Below the pieces are notes generated by a model that was given only the letters and a program-made list of their open reading frames with translations, made no database searches and had not been told where the DNA came from. This document shows, piece by piece, positions 1-7,281 of a stretch of DNA of 39,703 nucleotides. Numbering within the stretch: the stretch's first letter is position 1; every line of letters begins with the position of its first letter. The position numbers were made by a program, and so were the translations under genes. The stretch is from a virus: the IMG/VR virus record IMGVR_UViG_3300007722_000041, positions 1 through 39,703 of that record; one strand, given 5' to 3'.

Positions 1-173
1 AATGCTTGGAAGCCGCGCCATATAGACGCACACCGACTGTGGTCTGGTAGTTGGTTTCGCCATGGTGAAGGACCGGCCCAATGTGCCGTGAGATGTTTTG
101 GGTTGATGCTGCCTGACTGGTTCTTTGGTTGGCGTAGCCCAACTTCGGTACGACTATGAAATGGTGTGCTCAT
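1..173 (-). CDS. Endolysin, N-acetylmuramoyl-L-alanine amidase type (N-terminal part only)
   Basis: An open frame starts at 173 with ATG overlapping the TGA of the upstream gene (ATGA) and runs off the window edge after 57 residues. The visible part reads EVGLRQPKNQSGSINP, then HWAGPSPWR, then DHSRCASIWRGFQA. From memory this is how actinophage amidase-type endolysins begin: a peptidoglycan-recognition/Amidase_2 fold whose first zinc-binding His lies in the TAHW segment. The enzyme would cut the amide bond between muramic acid and the stem peptide at lysis. The rest of the catalytic domain and any wall-binding domain lie outside the window. The holin is about 22 kb away, so lysis genes are split within this window. 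Confidence 0.75.
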   Translation of the reverse strand, partial: MSTPFHSRTEVGLRQPKNQSGSINPKHLTAHWAGPSPWRNQLPDHSRCASIWRGFQA

Positions 174-307
174 GAGCGATCCTCCGCTTTTGCAACGGCT
201 GTCAGCCATTCGCCAACTTCGTGTAATTCTAACAAGTCTACTGGAGTTTCTAGATCCATGTCAGACCCAGCATCTTCTGGTTCCTGGTTTTCAGTATCTT
301 CCGGCAT
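170..307 (-). CDS. Small acidic protein of unknown function (45 aa)
   Basis: The 45-residue product begins MPEDTENQEPEDAG and is strongly acidic in its first half. The second half (LLELHEVGEWLTAVAKAED) could form an amphipathic helix. The ATG at 307 follows an AAGG-type ribosome site at about 8 bases, and the stop overlaps the endolysin start, so the two are translationally coupled. I recognise no family. Its place before the endolysin could suggest a lysis accessory, but nothing in the sequence shows that. Confidence 0.6.
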   Translation of the reverse strand: MPEDTENQEPEDAGSDMDLETPVDLLELHEVGEWLTAVAKAEDRS

Positions 308-323
308 TTTTAACCTTCCTTAG

Positions 324-755
324 TTATCGTAGTTTGAATACCATCGATTCTTGACCGTACTTAATTAAGAATCGATCAAAGAATAGTCTTGTTGGTATTG
401 GGTAATTTGCAGAACCAACCGGCCCGACAGTTACGTGTGGGTGGAATGGGTGTTCACTTACGTCATATTTAACTAAAGTATTCCGAATAGCCATAAGCTC
501 TGGGGTTGCCAGTAATCTGATAACGTCGACTTTTTCTTCGTTACCAAAAACCTCAATGCCAAAGGTATCAATGGCCAAAGGACGGCTTAGAACCGCTAAA
601 TCGGAAACTTCTTTTGCCATCTTATTGAACTCTGTTACGGAACTGTCCTTTATTTCGCCCGCATACACCAAAGTAGTGTGTGGAAGCTCAATTTTACACC
701 AATCATTGGTTGTTGGGAGCATTGCAACCATGATTGATTCGTTATATTCGTCCAT
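324..755 (-). CDS. 2H phosphoesterase superfamily protein (2'-5' RNA ligase-like fold)
   Basis: The 143-residue protein carries the two HxT motifs that define 2H phosphoesterases: PHTTLVYAG (His26, Thr28) and FHPHVTVGP (His107, Thr109), spaced as in the two pseudo-symmetric lobes of the fold. Family members hydrolyse 2',3'-cyclic or 2'-5'-linked phosphodiesters in RNA, nucleotides or cyclic oligonucleotides. Phage members include T4 Acb1, which destroys CBASS signal nucleotides, and tRNA-processing enzymes. Nothing here fixes the substrate. The ATG at 755 has GGAGACTTAA before it. It sits between the RNA polymerase-like gene and the endolysin. Confidence 0.75.
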   Translation of the reverse strand: MDEYNESIMVAMLPTTNDWCKIELPHTTLVYAGEIKDSSVTEFNKMAKEVSDLAVLSRPLAIDTFGIEVFGNEEKVDVIRLLATPELMAIRNTLVKYDVSEHPFHPHVTVGPVGSANYPIPTRLFFDRFLIKYGQESMVFKLR

Positions 756-769
756 TTAAGTCTCCAACT

Positions 770-838
770 TTATAGTTCGTGCTTTATTTCTAAGAACTGT
801 ATAACTTTTACGCCATAGTGATCTATAAAGTCACTCAT
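770..838 (-). CDS. Possible 22-residue peptide
   Basis: A short frame MSDFIDHYGVKVIQFLEIKHEL starts at 838, with AGGAATGAG just upstream, and ends 14 bases before the phosphoesterase start. The same frame is open further upstream, but that part runs through the G/C-tract hairpin and looks noncoding. It could be a leader peptide or chance. I recognise no family. Confidence 0.25.
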   Translation of the reverse strand: MSDFIDHYGVKVIQFLEIKHEL

Positions 839-941
839 CTCATTCCTAAAGCGTAACGTTTCTTGGTTTGTCCTCCGAGAATCCAAAAACTTTCCTGAAA
901 ATATCCCTGCGGGGAAAATATAGAGAGGAGGGCGATGCAGA

Positions 942-980
942 GGGGGGGGTGATCTTGCGAGGCCCCCCTCCCCCCCCTTG
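942..980 (-). other. G-tract/C-tract hairpin, possible G-quadruplex
   Basis: On the minus strand a run of eight G, an A and six G (980 to 963) is followed after about 13 bases by eight C (949 to 942). In an AT-rich genome this is conspicuous. The transcript could fold as a very stable hairpin, or the G-runs (with a GGG just upstream) could form a quadruplex. No U-tract follows, so it is not a standard intrinsic terminator. It lies between the genes at 998-1252 and 324-755. Confidence 0.55.
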
Positions 981-997
981 CCCATTCCGCCACAGCT

Positions 998-1252
998 TTA
1001 ATCTTCATCTACCTCTCGTAAAATTTTTATATAATTACCTGGGAGGTTTTCAAATACTGCTTCATCAACTGCTTGCTCAACCGCAAGAGCTTGATCAGCT
1101 TCAGACATTTCATATGAGTTGAAGGTGATCCTAGCTAGGAAAGAGGCAGTATGGTAACCTGCTCTAGTGTCAAACTCATACCACCGACGGTACTCATCAA
1201 AAGGATTGTAAGGATTGTCAATAGTAGAAAGCATTGCTAATCTTAGTGTCAT
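998..1252 (-). CDS. Conserved phage protein of unknown function (84 aa)
   Basis: The product begins MTLRLAMLSTIDNPYNPFDEYRRWYEFDT and continues GYHTASFLARITFNSYEMSEADQALAVEQAVDEAV. From memory, small proteins with this NPYNPF...W..FD...GY pattern follow the RNA polymerase-like gene in related gut siphophages; no function is known to me. It is soluble and mostly helical in the second half. It begins 20 bases after the stop of the large upstream gene, with a clear AAGGAAAGGA ribosome site, so it is probably in the same operon. Confidence 0.7.
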   Translation of the reverse strand: MTLRLAMLSTIDNPYNPFDEYRRWYEFDTRAGYHTASFLARITFNSYEMSEADQALAVEQAVDEAVFENLPGNYIKILREVDED

Positions 1253-1271
1253 CTATGTCTTTCCTTTCCTT

Positions 1272-3953
1272 CTAGTAGAGTGCCTCATCGAGAGTACCAA
1301 GTGGTACTCCCAACTGCTTAGAAATGTCAGCACGAGTGTAACCTTGTGCTAGCATAGCCTCGGCTCGGCGGGTCTTACTTGATGTCATTGTCTTCGATGA
1401 CTTCGGTCTAGCAAACTCTTTAACAGAATCCATATCAGAATTAGTAAGTATCTGCTTAAGGTTACTGTCACTGATAGCACCAGCTTGAATAGCTTCCCAG
1501 TGCTTTGCCGTGATCACAATTTTTTCTTTAGAAGCACCAGTTCTATTGCGTGCTGCAGCAAGAGCTTGATGCTTTACCTTCTTCTGAAGTGCTATGTTAG
1601 TTTGCATTTCTACGCTTGATTCTAACTTAGCTTTGTATGTTGCCTCAGCAATGTTTTGAGCACGCCTCTCGCGAGGGGCGTTGGACTTAGCCAGGGCCAA
1701 GGCTGAGTTAAGTTCCTTAACTTCCTTTGAGTATGTCTTCTTGGCAGAGGGTGACCAGTTTGAACGGGGGGTATTAATTGCCTCCAGCCTAGCCGCGTTG
1801 GCCATACTCTTAAGTCTGTTAGAGTGGTCGGCATAGAGATTTTCTATGCGTCGGTCTTTACCAGACGTGATCTCCCGTGCGTCTCGGGTTACTTCAAGGA
1901 GCGCCTTCCTCTCTTGCTTAGGCTGCCCAGTCTTATAGTTAGTTTGGCCTGATGGTACAAACTCAAGCTCACCAGTCTTTTTATTGATTGGCCCACCTTC
2001 AGACATTGGGCGAGCCTTCATCTTCTCTTGATACCTTGGACTCTGGGCCCTTGAGATGATAGTGGATGATCCACCTGTAGGCTGGTACTTAGCTTTAAGC
2101 TGCTTGATAGCGTTAACCTTAGCTGATTCTTTGTAGTTCAGCGCATGCTTTTCAGCATCAATAACAACCATTGAATGACGTACCGCTCTAACTAACTCAT
2201 CCCTAGATGCACCAGCGATAGTCATGTCGGTTATTAGATTGGATATGCTACCCATTTCGGCTCCCGTGTTTTTCATTACTGGCATGCCTTTGAATCCTCG
2301 ATACTGTTCGCGAGGATTAAAGTTTTTTAGGCCTTCCAACGCTGGCGTTGACTTAAGCTTACCTGAATTATTTGGCACTACAAGTACTGTGTCACCATCA
2401 AAGTCGGCACCAGACAGGCGCTCAGCTACCTTTGAATTAATACCAACGGCATCTCGCGCATTATCTAGGTACTTCTTGGCTTCACGGTTCTTATTGTTTA
2501 CTGTAAGCTCAGGGATCTCAAACGTTCCACCATGTGGATAACGAATCAACGCAACTCGTTCGCCATCATTGTAGTTAGGTGCATAGATCTCTGTGTCTTT
2601 CAAGCTGTTAACTGGAAGGATGGCGTGCCATGACTGCCTAGGAAGCTTAGATGCCTTTAGATGTACGGCTGCTGCATCAACATCTGAAGCAAAGTCTTCA
2701 AGCATCTTCCTTTTTACAGTAGGGTTAGTCAATGTCATTATCTCATCAAGCTGGTTCTTACGAGCCTCATACGTCATATCCAGTTGTTCTTTAGCAAGCT
2801 TTGGTGGCTGCTTAGACAGAACCTGGGATGCTATAGTGTCGGACCAGTTAGACCAATCACCCGCTTCATTCACAATGTTTACTACTGACGTAACCTTTAC
2901 CCTCCCATTAGGAAGCTCTGTACCAATCTGTCTACTGATCACCGTGCCAAACGGGTTGTCTTTGTCTACGGCACCTTTGTCATCTCGGGTAAGTTCCTTT
3001 AGTGAATCAAGCTTATTTCCTGTATCCTTTTTGTTAGTGTTAAACTGTACATCTACACCATCAGGAAGCCCATCCTTATAGATAGCCATACCCTTTATGT
3101 AGTGTCCAGCACCAACCTGAATTCTTACTTGTGCATAACTTGACCCTCCAAGATTAACGTCGTCTACTCCAGGACGGACATACATTACACCATCATTTAG
3201 AGCTCCACCGTCAGGCCCATAGACTATATCAACTCTCTTTAAGTTGAGTGCTAAAGGTTTTTCGATACCAAGCAATGTTTCGCCGGTATCGTTAAGTCTT
3301 TCGTTGACCTGTGAAATCTTATCTTTATTTTTAATAACATCAATAAAGGTCTTGTCTGGAGTTGTAAGTACCTTAAGCCTTGTGTCGAATGCGGTATTTA
3401 GACGTGGTGCTTTAATGTTAGAGTACACTTGATATCCATCAGCACGAAGAATTTCTAGGGAGACATTAAGTCGTTCTTTACTGATGTTAAGTAAGTTCTC
3501 AGTGCCTACACCAACATCGAGGTAACCTTTCTCATCGACTTGTGCTTTAAGAGCATCCACAGATAACTGAATAGAGTCACTACTAAGCTTAGCTGAGGGT
3601 TTAAGTAGTGATCGAACTGTAGCCTCAGGCATGCCAATGCGCTCGCCAATAGCGGTGTTTGACATTCCCTTTTCTTTTAGACGCTCAATCATAGAAATAT
3701 CAGACGCTCTTTGCTCGGACTTAGCCAAGGTACGGGCTGCCCGTAATTGAGTTGTTGACATTCCGAATCCCTCTGCAATTTGGGACTCAGTCATACCTTT
3801 TTTAAACAACGACTTTACGTAATCTAAGAAAGTTCTATTATTCTCGGTAACATAGGTGCTTCCTTCGTTACTACCACCAGATCCCCAAGGATACCTTCCT
3901 GATCGACGGATAATTCCATAGTGTACTAAATATTCCGTTGTTTCTAATTCCAT
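1272..3953 (-). CDS. Putative phage RNA polymerase (double-psi beta-barrel, DFDGD) with helix-turn-helix domains
   Basis: This 893-residue protein contains SGADFDGDTVLVVP, with DFDGD at about residues 517-521. This is the Mg-binding signature of the beta'-like barrel of multisubunit RNA polymerases and of single-chain relatives such as QDE-1 and phage SP-beta YonO. It is preceded by RYPHGGTFEIPELTVNNKN and followed by MGSISNLITDMTIAGAS, conserved in phage homologues I remember. The N-terminus has HYGIIRRSGRYPWGSG (11-26), then two helix-turn-helix segments (about 45-75 and 87-117); a third closes the protein (858-893). It would be expected to make RNA from phage DNA. The family is usually annotated only as an HTH protein. 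It is 21 bases downstream of the RecB-type nuclease gene. Polymerase activity is inferred from the motif. Confidence 0.7.
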   Translation of the reverse strand: MELETTEYLVHYGIIRRSGRYPWGSGGSNEGSTYVTENNRTFLDYVKSLFKKGMTESQIAEGFGMSTTQLRAARTLAKSEQRASDISMIERLKEKGMSNTAIGERIGMPEATVRSLLKPSAKLSSDSIQLSVDALKAQVDEKGYLDVGVGTENLLNISKERLNVSLEILRADGYQVYSNIKAPRLNTAFDTRLKVLTTPDKTFIDVIKNKDKISQVNERLNDTGETLLGIEKPLALNLKRVDIVYGPDGGALNDGVMYVRPGVDDVNLGGSSYAQVRIQVGAGHYIKGMAIYKDGLPDGVDVQFNTNKKDTGNKLDSLKELTRDDKGAVDKDNPFGTVISRQIGTELPNGRVKVTSVVNIVNEAGDWSNWSDTIASQVLSKQPPKLAKEQLDMTYEARKNQLDEIMTLTNPTVKRKMLEDFASDVDAAAVHLKASKLPRQSWHAILPVNSLKDTEIYAPNYNDGERVALIRYPHGGTFEIPELTVNNKNREAKKYLDNARDAVGINSKVAERLSGADFDGDTVLVVPNNSGKLKSTPALEGLKNFNPREQYRGFKGMPVMKNTGAEMGSISNLITDMTIAGASRDELVRAVRHSMVVIDAEKHALNYKESAKVNAIKQLKAKYQPTGGSSTIISRAQSPRYQEKMKARPMSEGGPINKKTGELEFVPSGQTNYKTGQPKQERKALLEVTRDAREITSGKDRRIENLYADHSNRLKSMANAARLEAINTPRSNWSPSAKKTYSKEVKELNSALALAKSNAPRERRAQNIAEATYKAKLESSVEMQTNIALQKKVKHQALAAARNRTGASKEKIVITAKHWEAIQAGAISDSNLKQILTNSDMDSVKEFARPKSSKTMTSSKTRRAEAMLAQGYTRADISKQLGVPLGTLDEALY

Positions 3954-3974
3954 CAGAAAAACTTCTTTCTAATT

Positions 3975-4535
3975 TTATAGGTTATCATCGTTTCTAATTT
4001 CTCTGAGTCGTGCATCGTGACGGACAATTGTTTCCATGATTGTGTCAATAGATTCAGGAATCGCCTCGTATACTCGAATCTCATCTCTTTGATAGATCCT
4101 TAATTCGGTGTCAATATCATACGGAGATATGCTATATTCTAAACAGAATAATGCAGCATACACTTCCAACTGTTTTTCTTTGGCGGCTATAATTCCAGTT
4201 TTTAGATCATGGATTCGTAGTTTGTTTCTTCTAAAAGAAATTGTATCTGCGCTGCCAAAACAGTTTTCAGAGAAATATAAAAGTTGCTCACAAAACATCT
4301 TGTAGCTAATAGCGTCATTAACGTATGTTGATAACGCCTGATTACTTTTTGCTAGCTTGACGCCTAGTCGAATTGCTTCATGAGCTAAGTCGTGTAAATC
4401 AGTTCCTCTACGAGAAGCTTGAGCAGATTGAAATCTAAGCTTTAGCTTTTGGTCGTCATAATTTAACCAACTGTTACTACTCGGGCTCAAAAAGGCGTGC
4501 TTGCCTTGCAACTCTGAATGTTTGTTGAAGAGCAT
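3975..4535 (-). CDS. PD-(D/E)XK nuclease, RecB/Cas4-like
   Basis: The 186-residue product shows the order expected of RecB-family nucleases: LSPSSNSWLNYD near the start, RRGTDLHDLAHEA, then FGSADTI...LRIHDLKTG (the metal-binding Asp followed by D-x-K), then the QLEVYAALFCLEY segment matching the QxxxY motif. Such enzymes degrade or trim DNA ends in recombination and replication. The start at 4535 has GGAG about ten bases upstream and lies inside the preceding VRR-NUC gene in another frame (59-base overlap), so the two are coupled. No iron-sulphur cysteine cluster is visible, unlike Cas4. Confidence 0.75.
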   Translation of the reverse strand: MLFNKHSELQGKHAFLSPSSNSWLNYDDQKLKLRFQSAQASRRGTDLHDLAHEAIRLGVKLAKSNQALSTYVNDAISYKMFCEQLLYFSENCFGSADTISFRRNKLRIHDLKTGIIAAKEKQLEVYAALFCLEYSISPYDIDTELRIYQRDEIRVYEAIPESIDTIMETIVRHDARLREIRNDDNL

Positions 4536-4797
4536 TTAAAACATTCTCCTCGTTTTCTGGGTATATGAATGCCGCAAAAGACAGTCTATTAAACCATTCG
4601 ATATAGTACGGTTGATTTGGTTGAGTTTGAGCATCAGCGGAGCACTTAACCTCAAGCATTGCCCACTTATCCTCAAACAAAATAAGAAGATCTGGAATCC
4701 CTTGTATATAAGACGGATCATTCTTAATAACAAAACATCCAGGTAGAAGCCTACCAAGACGTACTATGATGTCGTTCTGATATTTACTTTCTTGCAT
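4477..4797 (-). CDS. VRR-NUC domain nuclease
   Basis: The 106-residue protein matches a stand-alone VRR-NUC (PD-(D/E)XK) nuclease: KNDPSYIQGIPDLLILF carries the catalytic Asp and WAMLEVKCS the E-x-K pair. Phage VRR-NUC proteins act on branched or flap DNA and are often linked to Holliday-junction cleavage during replication or packaging. The gene begins 50 bases after a copy of the conserved promoter (4847-4875), so it probably leads the left-end nuclease and RNA polymerase operon. Its 3' end overlaps the RecB-like gene. Confidence 0.8.
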   Translation of the reverse strand: MQESKYQNDIIVRLGRLLPGCFVIKNDPSYIQGIPDLLILFEDKWAMLEVKCSADAQTQPNQPYYIEWFNRLSFAAFIYPENEENVLNALQQTFRVARQARLFEPE

Positions 4798-4846
4798 GTC
4801 CCTCCAATTGAAAAAGTAAAGAAATGCGTTTGCATATCCAGAGTCT

Positions 4847-4875
4847 CTCTATTATAAGCGTTGTATTCTTAACGA
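4847..4875 (-). promoter_or_regulatory. Conserved phage promoter, copy 1 (nuclease / RNA polymerase operon)
   Basis: Minus-strand reading AATACAACGCTTATAAT with a perfect TATAAT and the conserved ACAACGC block; the distal block is TCGTT rather than TCGCA. It lies between the NUMOD4 gene stop and the VRR-NUC start and would drive the genes from 4797 leftward. Confidence 0.75.
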
Positions 4876-4884
4876 GAGTATACG

Positions 4885-5400
4885 TTATCCAAATATGTAG
4901 TGTGCTCCTGTTGGGTATACTGCGGTTCCCATTGTAGCTGATTTCCAGACATCTTCAAATAGAAGCCCATCCTTAATAGCCGCATCAATGATTGACGGAT
5001 ATCCTTTACTATTGTCTACATTACTAACTCTTTTTATGTAATAGCTTTCTGGTTGATCTTCTACAAACTGTCGAGAATACTTCCATGCAAACCAAGAAGG
5101 TCGCCATGCTAGGTTTGGTGCAAACGTGTTCTCTTTGTTATTATCCAGCATAATGACGGTATCACAGAATACTCCATAATCGCTTGGGCCAAAATATGGA
5201 GGATCAACAAATGCTTCTGCCACAAGAACTCTTATGGATCTAGTTAGTCTTACACCATACTGTACGAGTGTTACTTTGTAGTCGCCCTGCATTGTTCGGC
5301 TTTTTGCCATTAGCTTATCTGTTCGGTGGTTTAAGACTTCTCCAAACGAACTTATACTGTAACTTGTAAATCTTTCGATTGGTTTCCAGACCTCTTGCAT
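4885..5400 (-). CDS. NUMOD4 / HNH-like protein, catalytic His apparently lost
   Basis: The N-terminus EVWKPIERFTSYSISSFGEV is a NUMOD4 motif, the DNA-binding segment typical of HNH homing endonucleases, and RVLVAEAFV matches the start of the HNH domain. The expected H-x-D-G-N-x-x-N region instead reads TVIMLDNNKENTFAPNLAW: the N...NL.W frame is kept, but the metal-binding or catalytic His is Met and no His precedes it. The roughly 70-residue C-terminal part is unfamiliar. It may be a DNA-binding protein descended from a homing nuclease. The ATG at 5400 follows AAAGGAGAATTAGACA. Confidence 0.65.
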   Translation of the reverse strand: MQEVWKPIERFTSYSISSFGEVLNHRTDKLMAKSRTMQGDYKVTLVQYGVRLTRSIRVLVAEAFVDPPYFGPSDYGVFCDTVIMLDNNKENTFAPNLAWRPSWFAWKYSRQFVEDQPESYYIKRVSNVDNSKGYPSIIDAAIKDGLLFEDVWKSATMGTAVYPTGAHYIFG

Positions 5401-5413
5401 TGTCTAATTCTCC

Positions 5414-5662
5414 TTTTGGCCAGATTTGACCAGTTTTGGGTAACAAAGAGTTGTGGGTAAAATGTCATACCTCTATACTCTCTTCATATATTAAGTCGTA
5501 TAGAGGGGGGTATAAATACGTAGTACTTTTTGAGTTTTAGATTTGACGATCACCACAAAGTTGGTTATCACTAAAAACGCATAATAAATTTGGTTGTTTC
5601 GTATAATTTAACACACTTTCATACACATTCACACACCTTGTTCGTCCGTCAAATCTGACCAA
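5414..5662. other. Repeat-rich intergenic region, candidate origin or regulator-binding region
   Basis: This noncoding AT-rich stretch separates the SF2 helicase and NUMOD4 genes. Its ends are near-perfect inverted repeats of 16 bases (TTTGGCCAGATTTGAC at 5414-5429 against GTCAAATCTGACCAAA near 5647-5662). The AGATTTGAC core recurs near 5540. A further inverted repeat, CCTCTATAC / GTATAGAGG, spans about 5470-5507. This resembles iterons or operator sites. I see no convincing copy of the conserved promoter here. Confidence 0.5.
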
Positions 5663-5675
5663 ATATTTCGCTTTT

Positions 5676-6875
5676 TTAACATTCATCGATTTCAAGTGGC
5701 TCGTTTTCAAGCATTTTAGCTATGTATTTTCTCTCGTTATAGGTTTCCTTAGAGTCAAGTGCATCGCGTATAGCTCTATCAATCTCCGAATTTGCCCACA
5801 AGATATAGTAGTAAAGTGTTGTGAAAGGGGTATCAAGACGGTCTATTCTACCTTGAGCCTGAGTAAAGTTCTTCCAAGAATATGTTAGGGAGTAGAGGAC
5901 CATAGCGTCCGTGGACGTGCAATTCCAACCTTCAGCACCTGCAGTATACTGAACAAGATAAACCCACCTTTCACTATCCGGTATAGGATTCTTACGATGA
6001 CCATTCCATTCACCAATCTCAATACAACCACCTAACGTTCTTAGTAGTTCTAGTTCGTAGTTAAATGTGTAGAATATGATTAACCTATTGTGGCACGTCA
6101 TTAGCTTACGAATCATATCTAGTCGTGATGTATCTTCATTTACAACTCTACGCATTAGTCGAAAGACTTCTGAAATATCGCGAATGGGTTGATCTTTGTA
6201 TGGGTTCCAACGATTTTTCAGGACTACATCAAACTTCTTACGGTCGAAGCCCACTTCAATATAATTTAGCATTCTCTCGGTATGTTTGATAAAAGGCATC
6301 TCAATGAGAATATCATTGCGTAGTACCTCTAGGTGACGCTCGTTAAGATAGCCACGAATCTTTGGGTACTTGGAATATGACGCATACAGTACATGCTTCA
6401 TCTTGAACTCAGTTATGTTCTTAAAGAATCCATTTGCAATGAATACCGGAGCGTAGTCTAACCTGTTGTCTCCTGGTGTGGCACTGAGCATAATCCATTT
6501 GTTTCGCTTAGCAATCTTTATAAATGATTTAACCCAAGAGCCATTACCAACAAGTCGTTGCTCATCAAAAATGAAAAAACAATATTCATAATCTTCAAAC
6601 TTACCAATGTTGTTCCAGGATTCAACAATGAGAGCACCATCTACAGTATATTCTTTATTTGTGGAAATAGTAAGTTTAGCAGCTTCTCGTTCCCAATCAA
6701 GAGTGTCTCTTTTTTTTGCAGTAGTGATGACTACGATGTCTTTTGGAGATTCTCTTTTAGCGTAGTAAGCAAGTGCCGTAAGTGACTTTCCACTTCCAAC
6801 TCCTCCCCACAATATCTTTCCATTACCGAGCCTTTCTATTGCTTCTGTCTGGTGGTCCATGAGTTTTATCATCAT
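5676..6875 (-). CDS. SF2 DNA helicase / ATPase (DEAD/SNF2-like)
   Basis: The 399-residue protein has the full superfamily 2 set: HQTEAIERL (Q-motif-like), Walker A GGVGSGKS (24-31), motif Ia VITTAKKRDTLDWERE, Walker B DEQR (104-107), motif III SATPG (131-135), and in the second RecA lobe IIFYTFNYE, AEGWNCTSTDAMV and motif VI QAQGRIDR (339-346). This is the layout of phage SNF2/UvsW-type translocases that remodel or unwind DNA during replication and recombination. The start at 6875 has TAAGGATT before it and overlaps the preceding small ORF. Confidence 0.85.
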   Translation of the reverse strand: MMIKLMDHQTEAIERLGNGKILWGGVGSGKSLTALAYYAKRESPKDIVVITTAKKRDTLDWEREAAKLTISTNKEYTVDGALIVESWNNIGKFEDYEYCFFIFDEQRLVGNGSWVKSFIKIAKRNKWIMLSATPGDNRLDYAPVFIANGFFKNITEFKMKHVLYASYSKYPKIRGYLNERHLEVLRNDILIEMPFIKHTERMLNYIEVGFDRKKFDVVLKNRWNPYKDQPIRDISEVFRLMRRVVNEDTSRLDMIRKLMTCHNRLIIFYTFNYELELLRTLGGCIEIGEWNGHRKNPIPDSERWVYLVQYTAGAEGWNCTSTDAMVLYSLTYSWKNFTQAQGRIDRLDTPFTTLYYYILWANSEIDRAIRDALDSKETYNERKYIAKMLENEPLEIDEC

Positions 6876-6963
6876 AATCCTTACTATCTATAGTACCAAA
6901 ATTTTTAGCAAAGTAAATAAGCATCCAAAAGTCAAATAATTCTTGTGGCTCAAACTCCTCCAT
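6823..6963 (-). CDS. Small protein of unknown function (46 aa)
   Basis: A 46-residue frame starts at 6963, sharing one base with the stop of the upstream gene (TGATG), and ends inside the helicase gene in another frame. The first half (MEEFEPQELFDFWMLIYFAKNFG) is acidic then aromatic-rich; the second (HGPPDRSNRKAR) is basic. The tight coupling on both sides supports translation. I recognise no family. Confidence 0.5.
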   Translation of the reverse strand: MEEFEPQELFDFWMLIYFAKNFGTIDSKDYDDKTHGPPDRSNRKAR

Positions 6964-7253
6964 CAAAACTCCTCACCAACCCACCCAAGGGCAACTCGAT
7001 TTGCTTCTTCGAATATGGGGTGACCGTCCGGACAAGTCGGGATACCTCCACTAGCATCAATATCTCTTTTTACACCACCCCATTCTCCATTGATACAGCG
7101 TAGTTCTCGGAATTGTTCCCCATAGTTCATAAGAATCACAGCAATGCTGGTATACAACATTTCATCCCGAAAATGATTTTGGCGATACTCAACTTGTTCC
7201 GCAATAGATAACGCATGCTCTACTGATAGTGGCTCACCTGAGATTGGTATCAT
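6963..7253 (-). CDS. Conserved phage protein of unknown function (96 aa)
   Basis: The chosen start at 7253 (MIPISGEPLSVEHALSIAEQ) has AAAGGAGAAATA directly upstream; the frame is open further but that part runs towards the terminator hairpin at 7282. Features include HFRDEMLYTSIAVILMNYGEQ (helical) and a C-terminal CINGEWGG...GIPTCPDGHPIFEEANR segment. It resembles small hypothetical proteins I remember from actinophages. No conserved promoter copy precedes it, so it may depend on read-through. Confidence 0.65.
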   Translation of the reverse strand: MIPISGEPLSVEHALSIAEQVEYRQNHFRDEMLYTSIAVILMNYGEQFRELRCINGEWGGVKRDIDASGGIPTCPDGHPIFEEANRVALGWVGEEF

Positions 7254-7281
7254 TATTTCTCCTTTGGTTACACTATACGAC

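Noticed and set aside
868-1122. Plus-strand ORF through the G/C tract
   Set aside because: It is antisense to the conserved 84-residue gene and consists largely of translated homopolymers.
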